From Cyprinodon diabolis (taxonomy: Eukaryota; Chordata; Actinopteri; Cyprinodontiformes; Cyprinodontidae), in NCBI GenBank assembly GCA_030533445.1, contig CM060080.1, positions 18,801,377 through 18,865,376 on the forward strand: 64,000 bases of DNA, read 5' to 3'. Of this stretch, positions 1 to 12,045 are shown piece by piece. The translations under genes were made by a program, and so were the position numbers. The notes beneath the pieces are model-generated. The model was given only the letters and a program-made list of their open reading frames with translations, did not search any database and was not told the origin of the DNA. Numbering within the stretch: the stretch's first letter is position 1; each line of letters starts with the position of its first letter.

Positions 1-2
1 AC

Positions 3-40
3 CTTGGCTCCTCTTTTCATGGTAAAAAAGAGGAGCCAAG
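3..40. repeat. Hairpin-forming inverted repeat
   Basis: A 15-bp arm at 3-17 (CTTGGCTCCTCTTTT) is exactly complementary to 26-40, with an 8-base loop. It may be the end of a foldback element cut by the window edge, or a chance hairpin. No function is visible. Confidence 0.6.
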
Positions 41-2099
41 TTTGGACATTATCAAGTTTGCACCTGAAAACGCACCACAGTATTGACTTGTTCTCAACTG
101 TGTCTGCTCCATTCAAGCACCTACACTATGCTGCACTCTCTCGTGTCAAAGGAGGTACAGAAATCTGAGAGCGGAGCTGATTAGCTGCTGGATATTTTTA
201 TGGACCCATGGTTAATGAGGGGCTATTATGTATCAGGACCTTGTCTCAAATTGCAGACCTTAAATACCTTTCTGGAATAGCAGTGATTTGAAAATGTATG
301 CTAATGAGCTAAATACTTCTGAGAGCTTGGTTACTTTGCAAAATCATAATATTTATTCATCATCCTAGTGTATAAAAATTCAGTTTTAACAACCATTTTC
401 CTGTAGATAAAATAATAATGTTTGGGAGCAACGTTCTCAGAATCACTAAGTGGTATTCACAAGCATTTGAAGTACCTCTTTGGCTGTAATGTGAGACCTA
501 TAATGATGAACTTTCTTATAAATTTAGGATGACCTCTTGAGAAATATTAGGGAAAGAAAAAGCTGGGAGTTTACAAAGGACAAGACAAGGGGACTGTCAG
601 CGCCAGCGCCAACTCTGTAATTCAAATATCTCCAGAGTGATGCAAAATAAATCATTTCAGCCGCCTGAAGGCATGCTAAAACAGAAACACACGTTCATAA
701 TTACAGTTTTACTGACAGAATTTGCAGCATGCATTAAACTTGTGCATGATTTCTATTATTCAAACAGCTCTCTTTCAGCTGTCAAGAGGATTTTATTGGA
801 TATTAGGCACTGACAATCACTGCTGTGTCTTGTTTTATTCCCAACTGTGGTTGCTTTAACATGATTTGTCATTTGAATATGAAAAATTCCAACATTATCA
901 CAGAATCAACTGGATATAGAGTGCTTAACTGTGCATTGTGATGGTTTTTTTTTATGAAAAAGTAAAAAAAATATAGGTTGTTTAAACAGTTCATTATGTT
1001 GCAGCAACAGGCTTCTCTATTTCTATCATGCACTCATGTCGTACAACAGGGGGTACTGGGTCAGTTGGACAAGGCCCAGGACAGAGGGGGACCCAGGACC
1101 GGATTCAGCTATCAACTTGTAGCCAAATATATTTTTAGTTTCTATTACAAAACACGTGGAGAAGTACATAAGTGTGATATCTGGGTTATTATAATTTTCT
1201 TCAATTATTCCCTTACAGTATTGGGGAAATAGCCTCGCTCCATTTGTATCAAGTGGTTTGGACGTTGATGCAGCCTTTTTTACAGTTTTTTTTTTAGGAT
1301 ACTTTGGTAAAGAGTAGAAAGCTCACTGCGCTTCAGTTAGAGACAAATAAATATGGAGCATGAACCTTGCTTTCTGCTCTGGGATTAGGCAGTGGCTTTA
1401 TCAAATTGAATTAGAAATGCAACTATTTTATCTCTTGCTTAACAAATCAAAATCATTCTTCACGAAAGTCCATAATAATGCCTTGGATTTCTAAAGTAAT
1501 TTAGCACAGGAAGCCAAAAGGGATATTTAGATAAGCTAATGTTAAACTTGAGGCATATGTCAATGAAATATAAATGTCATGGTTGAGACTCGAAATCCAA
1601 CAACCTAGAGCTGTCAGATGGCCTTCATGTATTTGTTTCACTTTGCAATCCTTACTCTTAATTATTTAAAGGGATGGGTGGCCCTCCTCAGTGGCGTCAG
1701 CTGACCCAATACTATACAGTGGCACAATAGGGCACCTACAAAAAATATTTTTTGGGCAATTATTTATTTTAAAAAAAGCATGGGAACAGATAATTAATGT
1801 AAGCACGCGAGCAATTATTTTACAGGACTTATTTATTATTATTATTATAAAGTGTCATAAATAAATTGTACAATCAGATTGTTATTTTCTGCATGTCATC
1901 AAATATCTACCTGAACCAAACTGAATTTAATTGGCCCACTTGTGAACTTAACTGTATATTTCTAATCCATTTACTGATGAAGGCACAATTTATCTTCATT
2001 AAAACAGAGAGATCTTACAGCTAGTTATTTACCAAACTGTATTTTCTTCTCTGGGTCAAGATGAAACATGGACACTGGTTCCCAATGTCCAAAAACCAT
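41..2099. other. Non-coding DNA, nothing recognised
   Basis: A+T-rich sequence with many stops in all frames. A small frame of 84 codons at 978-1232 has no protein-like character. I see no repeat family I can name. Probably intronic, given the alk exon at 27.8 kb. Confidence 0.5.
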
Positions 2100-2500
2100 G
2101 ATTGTGGCATATGGCACAACAGCCCAGAAGAGGGAATGTTGAACTCCTTTGCTTTTTACTGAGCCACCACCAGAGATCAAGGAGAAAAGAGAAGCAGCGT
2201 CTTTCAACTGCCAGAGCACACATAGGAACTGAAAGATCCAGGAGTGTTCAACAAGCACAGAACAGGCAAACAGAGCAAAAACTAAGAAGTCCGTGGGCAG
2301 AAAAAGATCAGGAACTGGCAGAACTAAACACAAGAAACACGCTCTCGCTAAGAAGCTTGAATAATCTGGCACCAGAGGCCGGGGTCCAGAGGCTTAAATA
2401 GCAGCTGGAACAGGTGGATGCGATAAGAGTTAAAGAGCAAAGGGTGGAGAAAAGCAGGGGAGAGTAACAAGGCAAAAATCCAGCCTACAGTAAAGGCGCC
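2100..2500 (-). mobile_element. Possible LTR-like retroelement fragment
   Basis: Read on the minus strand, this stretch has a TATA-like CTATTTAAG followed by C/T-rich text full of 'cctg', 'tctg' and 'ttcctg' words. That style resembles the three clearer solo LTRs in this window, notably 17642-18419. I could not find its ends or a target-site duplication, so this is a weak, composition-based call. The overlapping frames (99 codons on plus, 115 on minus) resemble no known protein. Confidence 0.3.
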
Positions 2501-4416
2501 GAGATCATCACACTTGTATGAGCGATGCAAACATCAACTTTTAAACAGAGTGTTCAGAAGGAGAAATGGGCTCATGCATGCTCTCGCAGGTGTTTAATAG
2601 GTCTTCCTTCTCGGCAGCGCGTACAGGGTTGTTCATGTGCATTTTTTTTAACATGGAGAGGACGGGTCTTTTAAAAAAAGTGCAAAAGTCTTTCATTATA
2701 CCATCAGTCTTTTTTTTTTTTACCATTGATCAACTTTGGTACTGTTTAGAGTTGAACGAAAGACAGAATCCAAGTGGACACTAATCAGGATAAACATTGT
2801 GACCACTCTGCTTTATAGTTTGCCTAAGTCAACAAATCTTACATGGAGCCTTTTAATTTTATGGTGGGATTTATTATTATGTTCAAAGAGTCCCTATGTA
2901 CAAATGAGATACAGTTTTGACCCTGGCATGTCTGCGGTGAAAAATTAAATACTCTACACTGCATTTCACCCTATTTTCAAGATAGTAACAATTGCAGACC
3001 AGGGACATTCAGATTCCTTCTTTTTCCCCCCAATTTCTAACAATTTAGAGGATGAAATGTTAATTTGAAGCCTAATATTATGATCCACTTCAAGGTAAAG
3101 GGATCAAGAGGATCCAGACACATGAAAACAGCCATCATATCCATGTTTAAACCTTTTTTTCTCCCAAAACAGCTCAACAACAAGCATTCCAAATCTGGGT
3201 CTAAAATTATGACATGGAGACACAGGTACAGATGCTTCCAGGGTAAAAAAAAATCTTTTTTGAAGTTTATTATACATGGGGGAAGCCTGTATGCTATGGT
3301 ATGGATACCCTATAATTGAGAAGATGACTAAAACTATTGCAGGAAAAGTCATTAAGTATGATCCACAGGAGGTTCAATATAAAAAGGAGTTCCACAAAGT
3401 TGAAACCCCCAGGGGGTATAATTGACCACCTGGGGGTTTCTCGATGAGTACACAAGTGTAGATATCTAAAAGGAACACATGAACCTCACATAGAGGATCC
3501 TACATCCTACAACCAATGTCTTTACTACTATTTATTACCCTTTAATTTCTCCAAATTTTCCCCTTCGTGAACTGTACAACCCATTTATATAATTTTTTAT
3601 CTACAACACAATCATCTAGTTAACTCACAAACTGGTACATCTCATCAACATCCTGTAAATAAAACTACATAGTTCACATTCAAAGAATAATGAGTTTCCA
3701 CCCATCGCTTTGATCCATCTGAACAGATCTGATCTGGCACAGTACTCATGCAAGGATGGCTGGCGTCTTTCTTATCCGAATATACTGAAATAACTTCAGT
3801 TGCAGGGATTTAAGATTAAACCATGCTTTGATCCCTTTACTTTGTTCCAAATCAGTTGGAGGCAAACTGAACAAAAGTGCACAAATTTGCAGAAGTACAA
3901 CAGAAGTTTCTTGGAGGAAGAAGCTCTTGGGGAAACAAAATCAGTACAGCTGAGGAGATTAGCCTCTTCCTCAAATGCGTCAAGTTAAAAAAGCTCTGTG
4001 TGTGGGAGGGGTGTAAAGGATGATTATTAAAGGTCTTACACAAATGAATAAGGACACTTTTCATATCCCAAAAATGTTTTCATTAGGTAGATTGATCAGT
4101 TCTGTGAACTAATTACACAACCACTAATCGTTTTCCAAACTGTAACATGTAGAATGTTCTGTCACACCTTCCACCCAAGGCGAATGATCTGTGATCTATG
4201 ATCTGTGGTGGTCTGGCCCTCTAGGATGCTTAGTGAATCCCACTGCGCTGCTGCATTGATTGCTCTTTTCGGCCTTCTTGAAAGAGGTTTCTATGTGCAT
4301 CAGCAAGCTTATTGGCAGGTCTGTTTCCATATTTAATGGTATTAGAGATAAACATACCGTAGCATCAAAAACAAGTTAATATAAAATGAAGATACCAATT
4401 TATAAATGGGTAGCTA
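2501..4416. other. Non-coding DNA
   Basis: No gene or named repeat apart from the hairpin at 3402-3440. Short open frames on both strands lack protein-like composition. Confidence 0.5.
3402..3440. repeat. Hairpin, 12-bp arms
   Basis: GAAACCCCCAGG at 3402-3413 is perfectly complementary to 3429-3440 (CCTGGGGGTTTC), with a 15-base loop. It stands out in A+T-rich surroundings because the arms are G/C-rich. Confidence 0.6.
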
Positions 4417-4501
4417 ATGGATGGATGGATGGATGGATGGATGGATGGATGGATGGATGGATGGATGGATGGATGGATGGATGGATGGATGGATGGATGG
4501 A
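4417..4501 (+). repeat. (ATGG)n microsatellite, about 21 units
   Basis: An uninterrupted ATGG tetranucleotide array of about 84 bp. In one plus frame it reads as repeated Gly-Trp-Met-Asp, which is an artefact of the repeat. Several fish SINE and LINE families end in (ATGG)n, as at 32972 and 55876 here, so it may have grown from such a tail, although no element body is recognisable next to it. Confidence 0.97.
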
Positions 4502-5187
4502 CCTAAGGATTGATCAGTTGTTGGTGGATGAGAGTATCTCTTTTTCTCAGACTCTACAGTGTAGAAACTAGCTTTGTGTTTAAGATGCACTTACACAAAT
4601 TTTCATAAATTTTTAGGCAACCATGCAAGTTAATTATTTTTTTTTTGTTTATAAAGAGAAACTAAATTTTCAGAAGCTTGCAATTAAAAAATTGTATCCA
4701 AAAGACAAAAAGAAAAATCTTACATCTCATGTTAAGCAGTTAATAACTATTACAAGTACAAAAAACCCATTAAAGAATAAAAACCAAGCCACCAAACTGT
4801 GATAAAATAACATCAGGAGCTCACTAATGAAGCTGCTGGATGTTTATTCCTGAGAACTACAGAGTTCTTTATTCTCTCTCTTTTTATAGTTTTATTTAAT
4901 CAAAGACCCATACATAAATACTACATGAAGCCAAGAAAACTTTAGCTTTAAACAGGCATTCAATCTGAAACAGTTAGAAACCTCTACAGTAACAACACTC
5001 TCTGCAAACTGCACACACTTTCTATTAAAGAATCTATTTTTCTAAAAAATATATTCAAATGGAGAAGTTGAATCATGTTGGGTAAAATAGTGCATGTCCT
5101 AGCATTTAAAAATTGTTTTAAAATAAAGAAATTCTATTTGTGCATTTCTGAATATACACTGCAGTTTTTACTGTAATAGCTAACATA

Positions 5188-6293
5188 CTGTCCACGTATT
5201 AGCTCACCGATTTAAATAATTGGAATCACATGTTCCAATCCCTTCCATGGCCACAGGTGTATAAAATCCATTATCTAGCCATGAAAATGTTGTTACACAC
5301 ATTTTTTAAAGAATTGAGTTCTCAGAGAATTCCAGAGTGCAACTATGTTAGGATGACACCTGTGCAACAAATCCAGTCGGGAAAATGTCCTCACTCCTAA
5401 ATATTCCACAGTCATCTGTATCGAAAGAAAATCAAAGTGTTTGGGAACAACAGCATCTCAGCCATGACAGAGTCAACTGATGGAGCCACGTCAGAGTATG
5501 CTGAAGCCCATAGTGTGACGAGGTGGCCAACTTTCAGCAGAGTCAATCACAACACACTTTCAAACTTCACGTGACCTTCAGATTAACTCAATAACTGTGT
5601 GCAGAAAGCTCGTAGAATGGGTTTCCAATGTCAAGCAGCCGCATCCTAACCATACATCACCAACAAAAATGCAAAGTGTTGAATGCAGTGGTATAAAGGA
5701 CACCGCCACTGGACTCCAGAGCAGTGAAGACACATTCTCTGGAAGTGAATGGCACTTCTCCACCTTTGATGTGTAAAGTGACGTAGGCGAGGGATTATGG
5801 TGTGGGGTTGTTTTTCCAGAGCTAGGATTGGCCCCTAATTTCCAGTGAACGGAACACTGGGTGCATCAGCATACCATTAAATTTTGGACAATTCCATACT
5901 CCATACTTTGTGGGAACACTTCAGAGTTGGACCCTTCTTCTTCCAACATGAGGTATATAAAGAGATGGATGGCAGAGTCTGGTGTGGATGAACTTGACTG
6001 GCCTCTAACCTGATCTCAATGCAAAAGAACATCTTTGGAATTAATTAGAGGAACGAGTGAGGGCAATGCCTTCTCGTCCAACATCAGTGTGTGACCTAAC
6101 AAAAGCACTTCTGAAAAAAAAAAGGATTCCCATAAACACAGTCCTAAACCTTCTGGACATTCTTCCAGAAGATTTGCAGCTCTTGTAGCTGAACAGAGTG
6201 GACTACCATCATACCGATTCCCAATGGATTAGGAAAAGGATGTCACTTAATATATGAGTCAAGGCACGTAAGCAGATGCTTGTGGTAATACAG
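5188..6293 (+). mobile_element. Decayed Tc1-like DNA transposon, family A
   Basis: About 1.1 kb, flanked by TA at 5186-5187 and 6294-6295, the target duplication expected of Tc1/mariner elements. The ends (CTGTCCACGTATTAGCTCAC on the left, the reverse complement of about 6271-6293 on the right) are degenerate inverted repeats. The inside matches, in order, the conserved blocks of a very common fish Tc1 family: 'ccatggccacaggtgtataa' near 5246, 'attatggtgtggggttg' near 5795, 'cttctcgtccaacatcagtg' near 6070. It is shorter than a full copy because of internal deletions. Confidence 0.85.
5281..6225 (+). pseudogene. Broken Tc1-like transposase
   Basis: The remnant of a roughly 340-residue DDE transposase, starting at the ATG at 5281. 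Frameshifts and stops break it throughout. Recognisable pieces include the WG-containing block (near 5795-5820), the FQH block that should carry the second catalytic aspartate (near 5941), and the 'LDILPED' tail near 6155. Two internal deletions can be inferred: one after the first catalytic block (near 5765), and one just after FQH, where the Asp codon and the next ten or so residues are missing or changed. It cannot encode an active enzyme. The 61-codon minus-strand frame at 5578-5763 is a shadow of this gene. Confidence 0.8.
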
Positions 6294-6295
6294 TA

Positions 6296-9200
6296 CGTAT
6301 GTGTTCATGATGTATTTTAGTTGTTGTTCACAATTACTTGCCTGCTTCCAAGTATTCTGCGTTGTAAATTCTTGTATTATTTTAACTTGTGCTCCCATTT
6401 TTGATTGGGACTTTCCAAACCTGATCTGATGGCCTCTTTCGTCTAAAAGTTTTAGAAGAAAAAATATATATTTTTTGTAGCACTTTTCATTCTGTAACTT
6501 TAAAGTTTTTTGTTTTTTTTTTCACACCACTTGCTATTTCTGTCAGGCGAATGGCCTTCACCTAACAGCATACTTATTTCCTGCATAATTATAGCATGCT
6601 TAATACCCACACCTCAGGACCCGCGCCAACTAATGTGCTTCATCACTACAGTTTACAGCGCTCACAGACACACTTCCCATATTTTCAGTATCACCTCCTT
6701 TATACTATAATGATTTAACAGTGGTGGGATTAAATAAGAAGGAACATTTGGAGAGTACTGATTATGCTTCTTCCATGTGCAAACCTTTCATCTATTTACT
6801 GTGGTGAAGAAAAGAAACTGAAAGAATTGCTTTGTTCATGTGTGCTTTTGCAGCTGGCAAAAAGGGGCTGGCTGCTCGAATTCCAGAGGCTGTTTTCTAG
6901 GGGAGCGTTGAGTGCTTGGAGATAATGAAGATATGTGTGAGGGCAACGCGAGTGGCAGCTATATGTGGAAAAAAACAACCCTCGAGAAGAGAGGGCCGTA
7001 ACAACCATCTGTTTGCTAACCAACTACGATTTTCTTTGCGAATATAACGAGGAACACCTCAATACATTGAGCAACAACAGCTGCAATGTAATTTTAGCTC
7101 TGTAAGACTATAAACAAGTAGTAAAAAGTTTGCAAAAATTTACATAAAAATACATATTCAAGGATTCCTGAGATTCTAAAACCAAAACAAATCAGGAAAA
7201 AAAAAAAAAAATACGAGAACAACACATCAAGTTTTTTTTCTGTTAACTTATAAAATAATTGTGATTAAGAGTTTTCTACTCTATTACACAAAAAGTGCTT
7301 TCAATTTGTGAGATATTTCACTCTCTTAATTCATGTGCACTCTGGTTATTTGTTGGAGGAAATCATCTGTTCTTTACCAAAAATATTTAAAAAGTTGTTT
7401 TACAAAATAAATGGTCATTATTCTGTTTTAGAATTAGTTTGTAACATTTAGCTAAGGTTTCTTGTTATATATACCTACTAAACCATCTGTTTTTATGAGA
7501 CTGAATTCTGTAGAAAGTTATTTCTGTCATTTCCCCTTTAAGTTTTCATGTTTTCGTTTATCTTCATTTTTCCTTATGTCCATATTTTGATCCATCCTTA
7601 TTTGGTTGTACAGTTTTTCTTAATGGCAAAGCCTTGGTTCAGCTTTTTAAGTCTGCTATAGAAATACATCACATTTGTTTATGCATAATTATAAAGGACT
7701 GGTGTGAATCACTTTGGCCTAAATACTGACAAATTGTGTTCAGAAAAATTCTAAATATGTACTCTGATTGAAAAAAACAACCAAAAAACAAAAAACACAA
7801 GTAGTCTGTGAGAAAAGAAGGCTCTCCAGGATGCAGGCATTATTTTTCTCCTATTAGACATCAAGGCTTCATCAGGAAAGGCTCAAATTTCACCTACAAT
7901 AGTGATGAGTTTTTTTTTTTTTTTTAATGTTAGATAGAATAACGTTTTTCCAGATCAGATCCAAAGAGGAAGCACGGAGAACAAACCGTTAAAGACTAAA
8001 GCAGAACTCCTCTGTCAGCATGGTGGGGCTTGTTTTGTCTGGCTGTCTGACGTCACACTAATTTAGCTGTGTGACGTCCTCGTCTGACTGAAGGCATTAA
8101 AAGCTATGAAGGGAGCCGGACTAAATTAAGCGATACTGCAGTCTAATCGCCGAAGCAGTGGAATAATGCTGTGTCAACTTGACCCTGTCTTAAAAGACTA
8201 AGAGCAAGGGCAGCAGAGTGAACACAGTTTTGGCCTCTTACTTCCAACAAGTTGAGATGATGTCCCACATTTGACACATCAGACACCTAATGATGATTGG
8301 CATCTATCCACTGGCTGTGAGAATGATAGTGAAGCCTCTGTTTTTTCTGGCAACATAATTGCTCCCAGGAGGGATGAAACGCAACTTAACCTGCTGTTGT
8401 TTTTACTGCCTTTAGCCACGTTAAACAGGAAAACCCATTAAAACAAGCAAGCTAAATATTATAGTAGCGAAAAATGACATTGGCTACAATGGACATTTAC
8501 AAGAAAGTTTTTTTCATTTGCATTTTCTTTATCAAATGATCCTAGCATGGCAGAGGTGTTTGAAATGCCTACAAATAGAACACTTTTTTAATTGCAGTGG
8601 CATAATCACATGTTGTTCCAGACAAATGTACATTTTACTATATTTCGGAAATAAATCCTTAAAAAGGAAATTAGTGTTTTTTACAATAATAGACAACCCT
8701 GTAAATAAGTAATTCACCTACATTTATCAGGTTATCTAAGAGCCTAAAGTTAGCCATCCCTTTCCAACCTGACATGAAGTAAATAAGTAGCAAACAAATA
8801 CATTTTTCTAACTTGGAAAGAAAAGAGAATCAACAAAAAAATAGCCCAAATCAAGTCAGGAGATGGCTATAAGAGAAATGCTTCTTGCCTAAGATAGTCC
8901 AAAAGGCTTAAGAGAGGCTGTGATTATTACCAGAGGGATCTGTTGCATATTCATGTTTTCTTTTATTCAATTATCTTGTTTTTATTTAGAGTACTTTTAT
9001 GGTGCTAATTACTGCAGAAAAAACGACTTTCCTCTTTAGATTGATGTCAAGCAATTTAAATATATTTGGTGAACTGATATATCGCAGCAGATATTAAGTT
9101 GTTGACTAAAAATTTTTATTCATTTTTGGACAACTTGAAACCCAAATTTTTTCTAATGATGGAACACAGTTAAAAAGGGTTCATGTTCCGATTAAGTTAC

Positions 9201-11839
9201 CAATAAAATGAAAGGATTCCAAGTTTCTAGCTTGCTTTTTTTTATATTCCTGTTAATCTGTATGTGAATAAATTCTCACTTTCATGTGGTCAGCATGAAG
9301 ATACGCCAAACTGTTCAAACGGATTCGTAACATCACTGCAAGCCTTGTACCAAGGATTGTATTTCCAGTGGAGTGCCACTTTATTGCGAAACCTGGCAGA
9401 TTGATTCCTGCTAACATGCTTTGCAGTTCAGATAAACTATCCAATATTTCTGATGCAAAACAACTTTCAAATGTTAGAGAGTGTCAGAGTCAAGAAGATG
9501 ACAGACTTTTGTCGATGTTGTATGCAAATCAAACTTCTATCATATCTCAAAGCTGAAAGAGAACGGGGCAGATTGTCAGACTGATCTTTCACTACATCTG
9601 CTTGTTTACTTCACAAGAAATACATGGAAAATGTTACGCTTTGAGTGAAAGCCATATTGGGAGGCAGCTGATATTTCACCGGTTACTAGAATTGAACAGA
9701 CATTAGGAGAGTGAAGCTGAGATAAGAAAGCATGTATATAAATGTATGAATAAAGTTTGTTTATGTTTTATAATTTCCTGAATGTTACAAAAAAAATCAG
9801 TTTGTCACTTTTAGTTATATTTTTGAGGGTATCAAGACAACGCCAACTTATTAAAATTTTCAAAATAGATAAGACATTCTTTGTGAAGGATGTAAAAAAA
9901 CAAAAAAAACAAGTCATGTTTTACACAATAGAACCGAGCCTGGAAAAGGAAAAGCTCTCCAGTTGCTGCAAATCAGCAGCCCACTCCCTCCAAAAGGATG
10001 AGTTTTATACTGGGAACAAATCTCATCTGAATGTAGATACCTAGAGTTATAATAACAAAGAAAGTTCTATGTATTTGTAATTGTAATAAATAATTCATTA
10101 ATCTCCTACACTTGCTTATTCATAAAGCGCTTACGCCATGCAGAAATACATACGTTAAGGCTTCAATATTGTCAACTGACTGACTAGATCTACAAAATTA
10201 CCTTTTCCAAACTGAAATGTAACCTGATAGCTTTAAAATATATCTTTAATGGTGGACATAGTGAAGCTCACAGCACTACCTGTGGTTCTCAATAGGTTTT
10301 TTTTTCATTATCAGCCAACATTAGGGCCAAAACAGGCCAAAAAAAAATCCTACTGTTGTACATAAGGCCGGTCAAGTTCTTTGCAAGGCAACCATGAATG
10401 AAACAAAACTAAACCCCGAGTCTTTCTTTCAGAGGAAGAATGATGAAATAACATTTGCTTTGGGGGCAAAAGCTGTACCTCCTGCACTGTGCAGCTGCAA
10501 AAGCAGGTGAAAAATATGAATATAGCACATAAATGGACTTGTAAAGGTCTGAACTATGTCCTTATCCCAAATTCAATCAGATTGTGTATGAATATTTGTT
10601 ACATACTACATTAAAGTACTTCTTTGCAAAGAAACTGTATTTACTAAAAAAGATTACTCTAACAATGATACAAGAGCTTAAAATGCATTTAAGAAAAAAT
10701 GAAACATTTGCTTACAGTTAAGGATGTAAACAACTTTTGCTACCTTAGATGAGTGTTGTATTTGCTTCATTCATATTTTAGATTTTTTAAAACACCTTTC
10801 AAGTTTTGCAAATGGAATGAACTGTATTCCGCCCTCTAAAGGCTTAGGGTAAAATGTGTCAGAATTTCCATACTGATAGATTTTCACCTTTTCTTTCAGC
10901 TGATTTTTGTAAGAAACACCCATAACCAAAATCTATTTGTAATGTAAAATAATTAAAAATCAATCAAATGATATTCACTGCCTTTTATCCACTGGACTGA
11001 CTGACATGGTGCCATGTCAATTGCACCACTATGTAAAAACAAACATTTTAATTGTTTAAAGATAATAAAAATAAGCAAATATATAAAAAAAATAAATATC
11101 AAAAAGTTAATTATTACTGAAAACAGAATAGGGACTGCTGACACTATGAACTAGTATGTAATTAGATCCAAACAGTTCGGAATCCATCCATAAGAAACAT
11201 GCCCCTTCAATGTGAAAGCAAATGCTCACCCATGTGTCAGATATGATGATGCTGTTAAAAAAGAAAATTAAGAGATTAAGGCAATTCATCAATTCTCTTC
11301 TTCTTATCTTAGATTTGATAAGGCAAATTATTAAGACATCCAATGTGGTCCAACTCATTCAAGATCTTCAGGCAGCATATTCAGGCAGAGGGGATGCAAC
11401 TCCCCCCTCAGAGTTATAGGTCATGGATGCTGAGCTATGTCCAAAAGGCATCCTGCTTTGTATTACTGCAGCATTTTGAAGTCAGCATCATCTATTACTC
11501 TTGGTGCATAGTTGGATGTTGTCAGGGTACCTTGCACCTCTAAGTAACTAGCAAAATTGTCTGCCCATTTAGCTGTTTTCAGCACTATTGCCCTCATTAA
11601 ATCATTGCATCATGTACATTACCAGAGCACATCATCCTATGTTTTTTGCAATTACAAATTCACTGCTTTGAAATTCACTGAATTTAAAACAAATAAAAAA
11701 ATACAACAATGACCCAACATTATTACAGTACTTTTAACCGATGTTTTGCATTGAACACCTTTTACAAATTTATTAAATGTCTACAGTTTTTACAGGGCAT
11801 GAAACATGATATAAATGTGTTTTTGGATGAATGCAGACT
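6296..11839. other. Long non-coding stretch
   Basis: About 5.5 kb of A+T-rich DNA with no recognisable gene or transposon. It holds an A tract near 7198-7211, a 16-base T tract at 7910-7925 and the CRE-like pair at 8048-8078. Small frames (for example 95 codons at 9757 and 83 at 11107) have no protein-like features. Probably alk intron. Confidence 0.5.
8048..8078. promoter_or_regulatory. Paired CRE-like sites in an inverted repeat
   Basis: TGACGTCA at 8048-8055 is the full palindromic cAMP-response element consensus bound by CREB/ATF factors. A second, one-base variant, TGACGTCC, lies at 8072-8079. The arms GACGTCACAC (8049-8058) and GTGTGACGTC (8069-8078) form a perfect 10-bp inverted repeat with a 10-base spacer. 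Whether it works as an intronic enhancer cannot be judged from one sequence. Confidence 0.35.
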
Positions 11840-11864
11840 CCCCCCCCCCCCCCCCCCCCCCCCC
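11840..11864 (+). repeat. Poly-C tract, 25 bases
   Basis: An uninterrupted run of 25 C, immediately upstream of the dispersed repeat that begins at 11868. Its length is likely to vary between individuals and to be prone to assembly error. Confidence 0.97.
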
Positions 11865-11867
11865 TCT

Positions 11868-12045
11868 TAATTCAATTCAATTCAGTTTATTTATATAGCG
11901 TCAATTCACAACACATGTCCTCTCAAGGCAGTTTACAGTTCACCAGATCATACAGTCAAATCGATTCAAAGTTTTCTATCTTAGGAAAACCAGTTGATTG
12001 CACTGACTCATTGACTCAAATACAATCCCTCACACTAAGAATGCT
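11868..12045 (-). repeat. Dispersed fish repeat, copy 1
   Basis: Begins with AATTCAATTCAATTCAGTTT, then a block containing 'caattcacaacacatgtc' and 'tcaaggcagtttac'. It is closely similar, over about 180 bp, to the reverse complement of 55436-55640 (copy 3), sharing 'agttcaccagatcatacagtc' and 'aatccctcacactaa'. Copy 2 (14744-15083) belongs to the same family. The ends look like inverted repeats in full copies, suggesting a non-autonomous element. The 89-codon frame here is not a gene. Confidence 0.8.

Noticed and set aside
978..1232. 84-codon plus-strand frame
   Set aside because: Random-looking composition and no context.
2025..2401. Overlapping 115- and 99-codon frames as genes
   Set aside because: Antiparallel, no domain; region looks LTR-like.
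4417..4501. CRISPR-like array
   Set aside because: Simple 4-bp microsatellite with no spacers; the host is a vertebrate.
4386..4571. Gly-Trp-Met-Asp repeat peptide
   Set aside because: Translation of the ATGG microsatellite.
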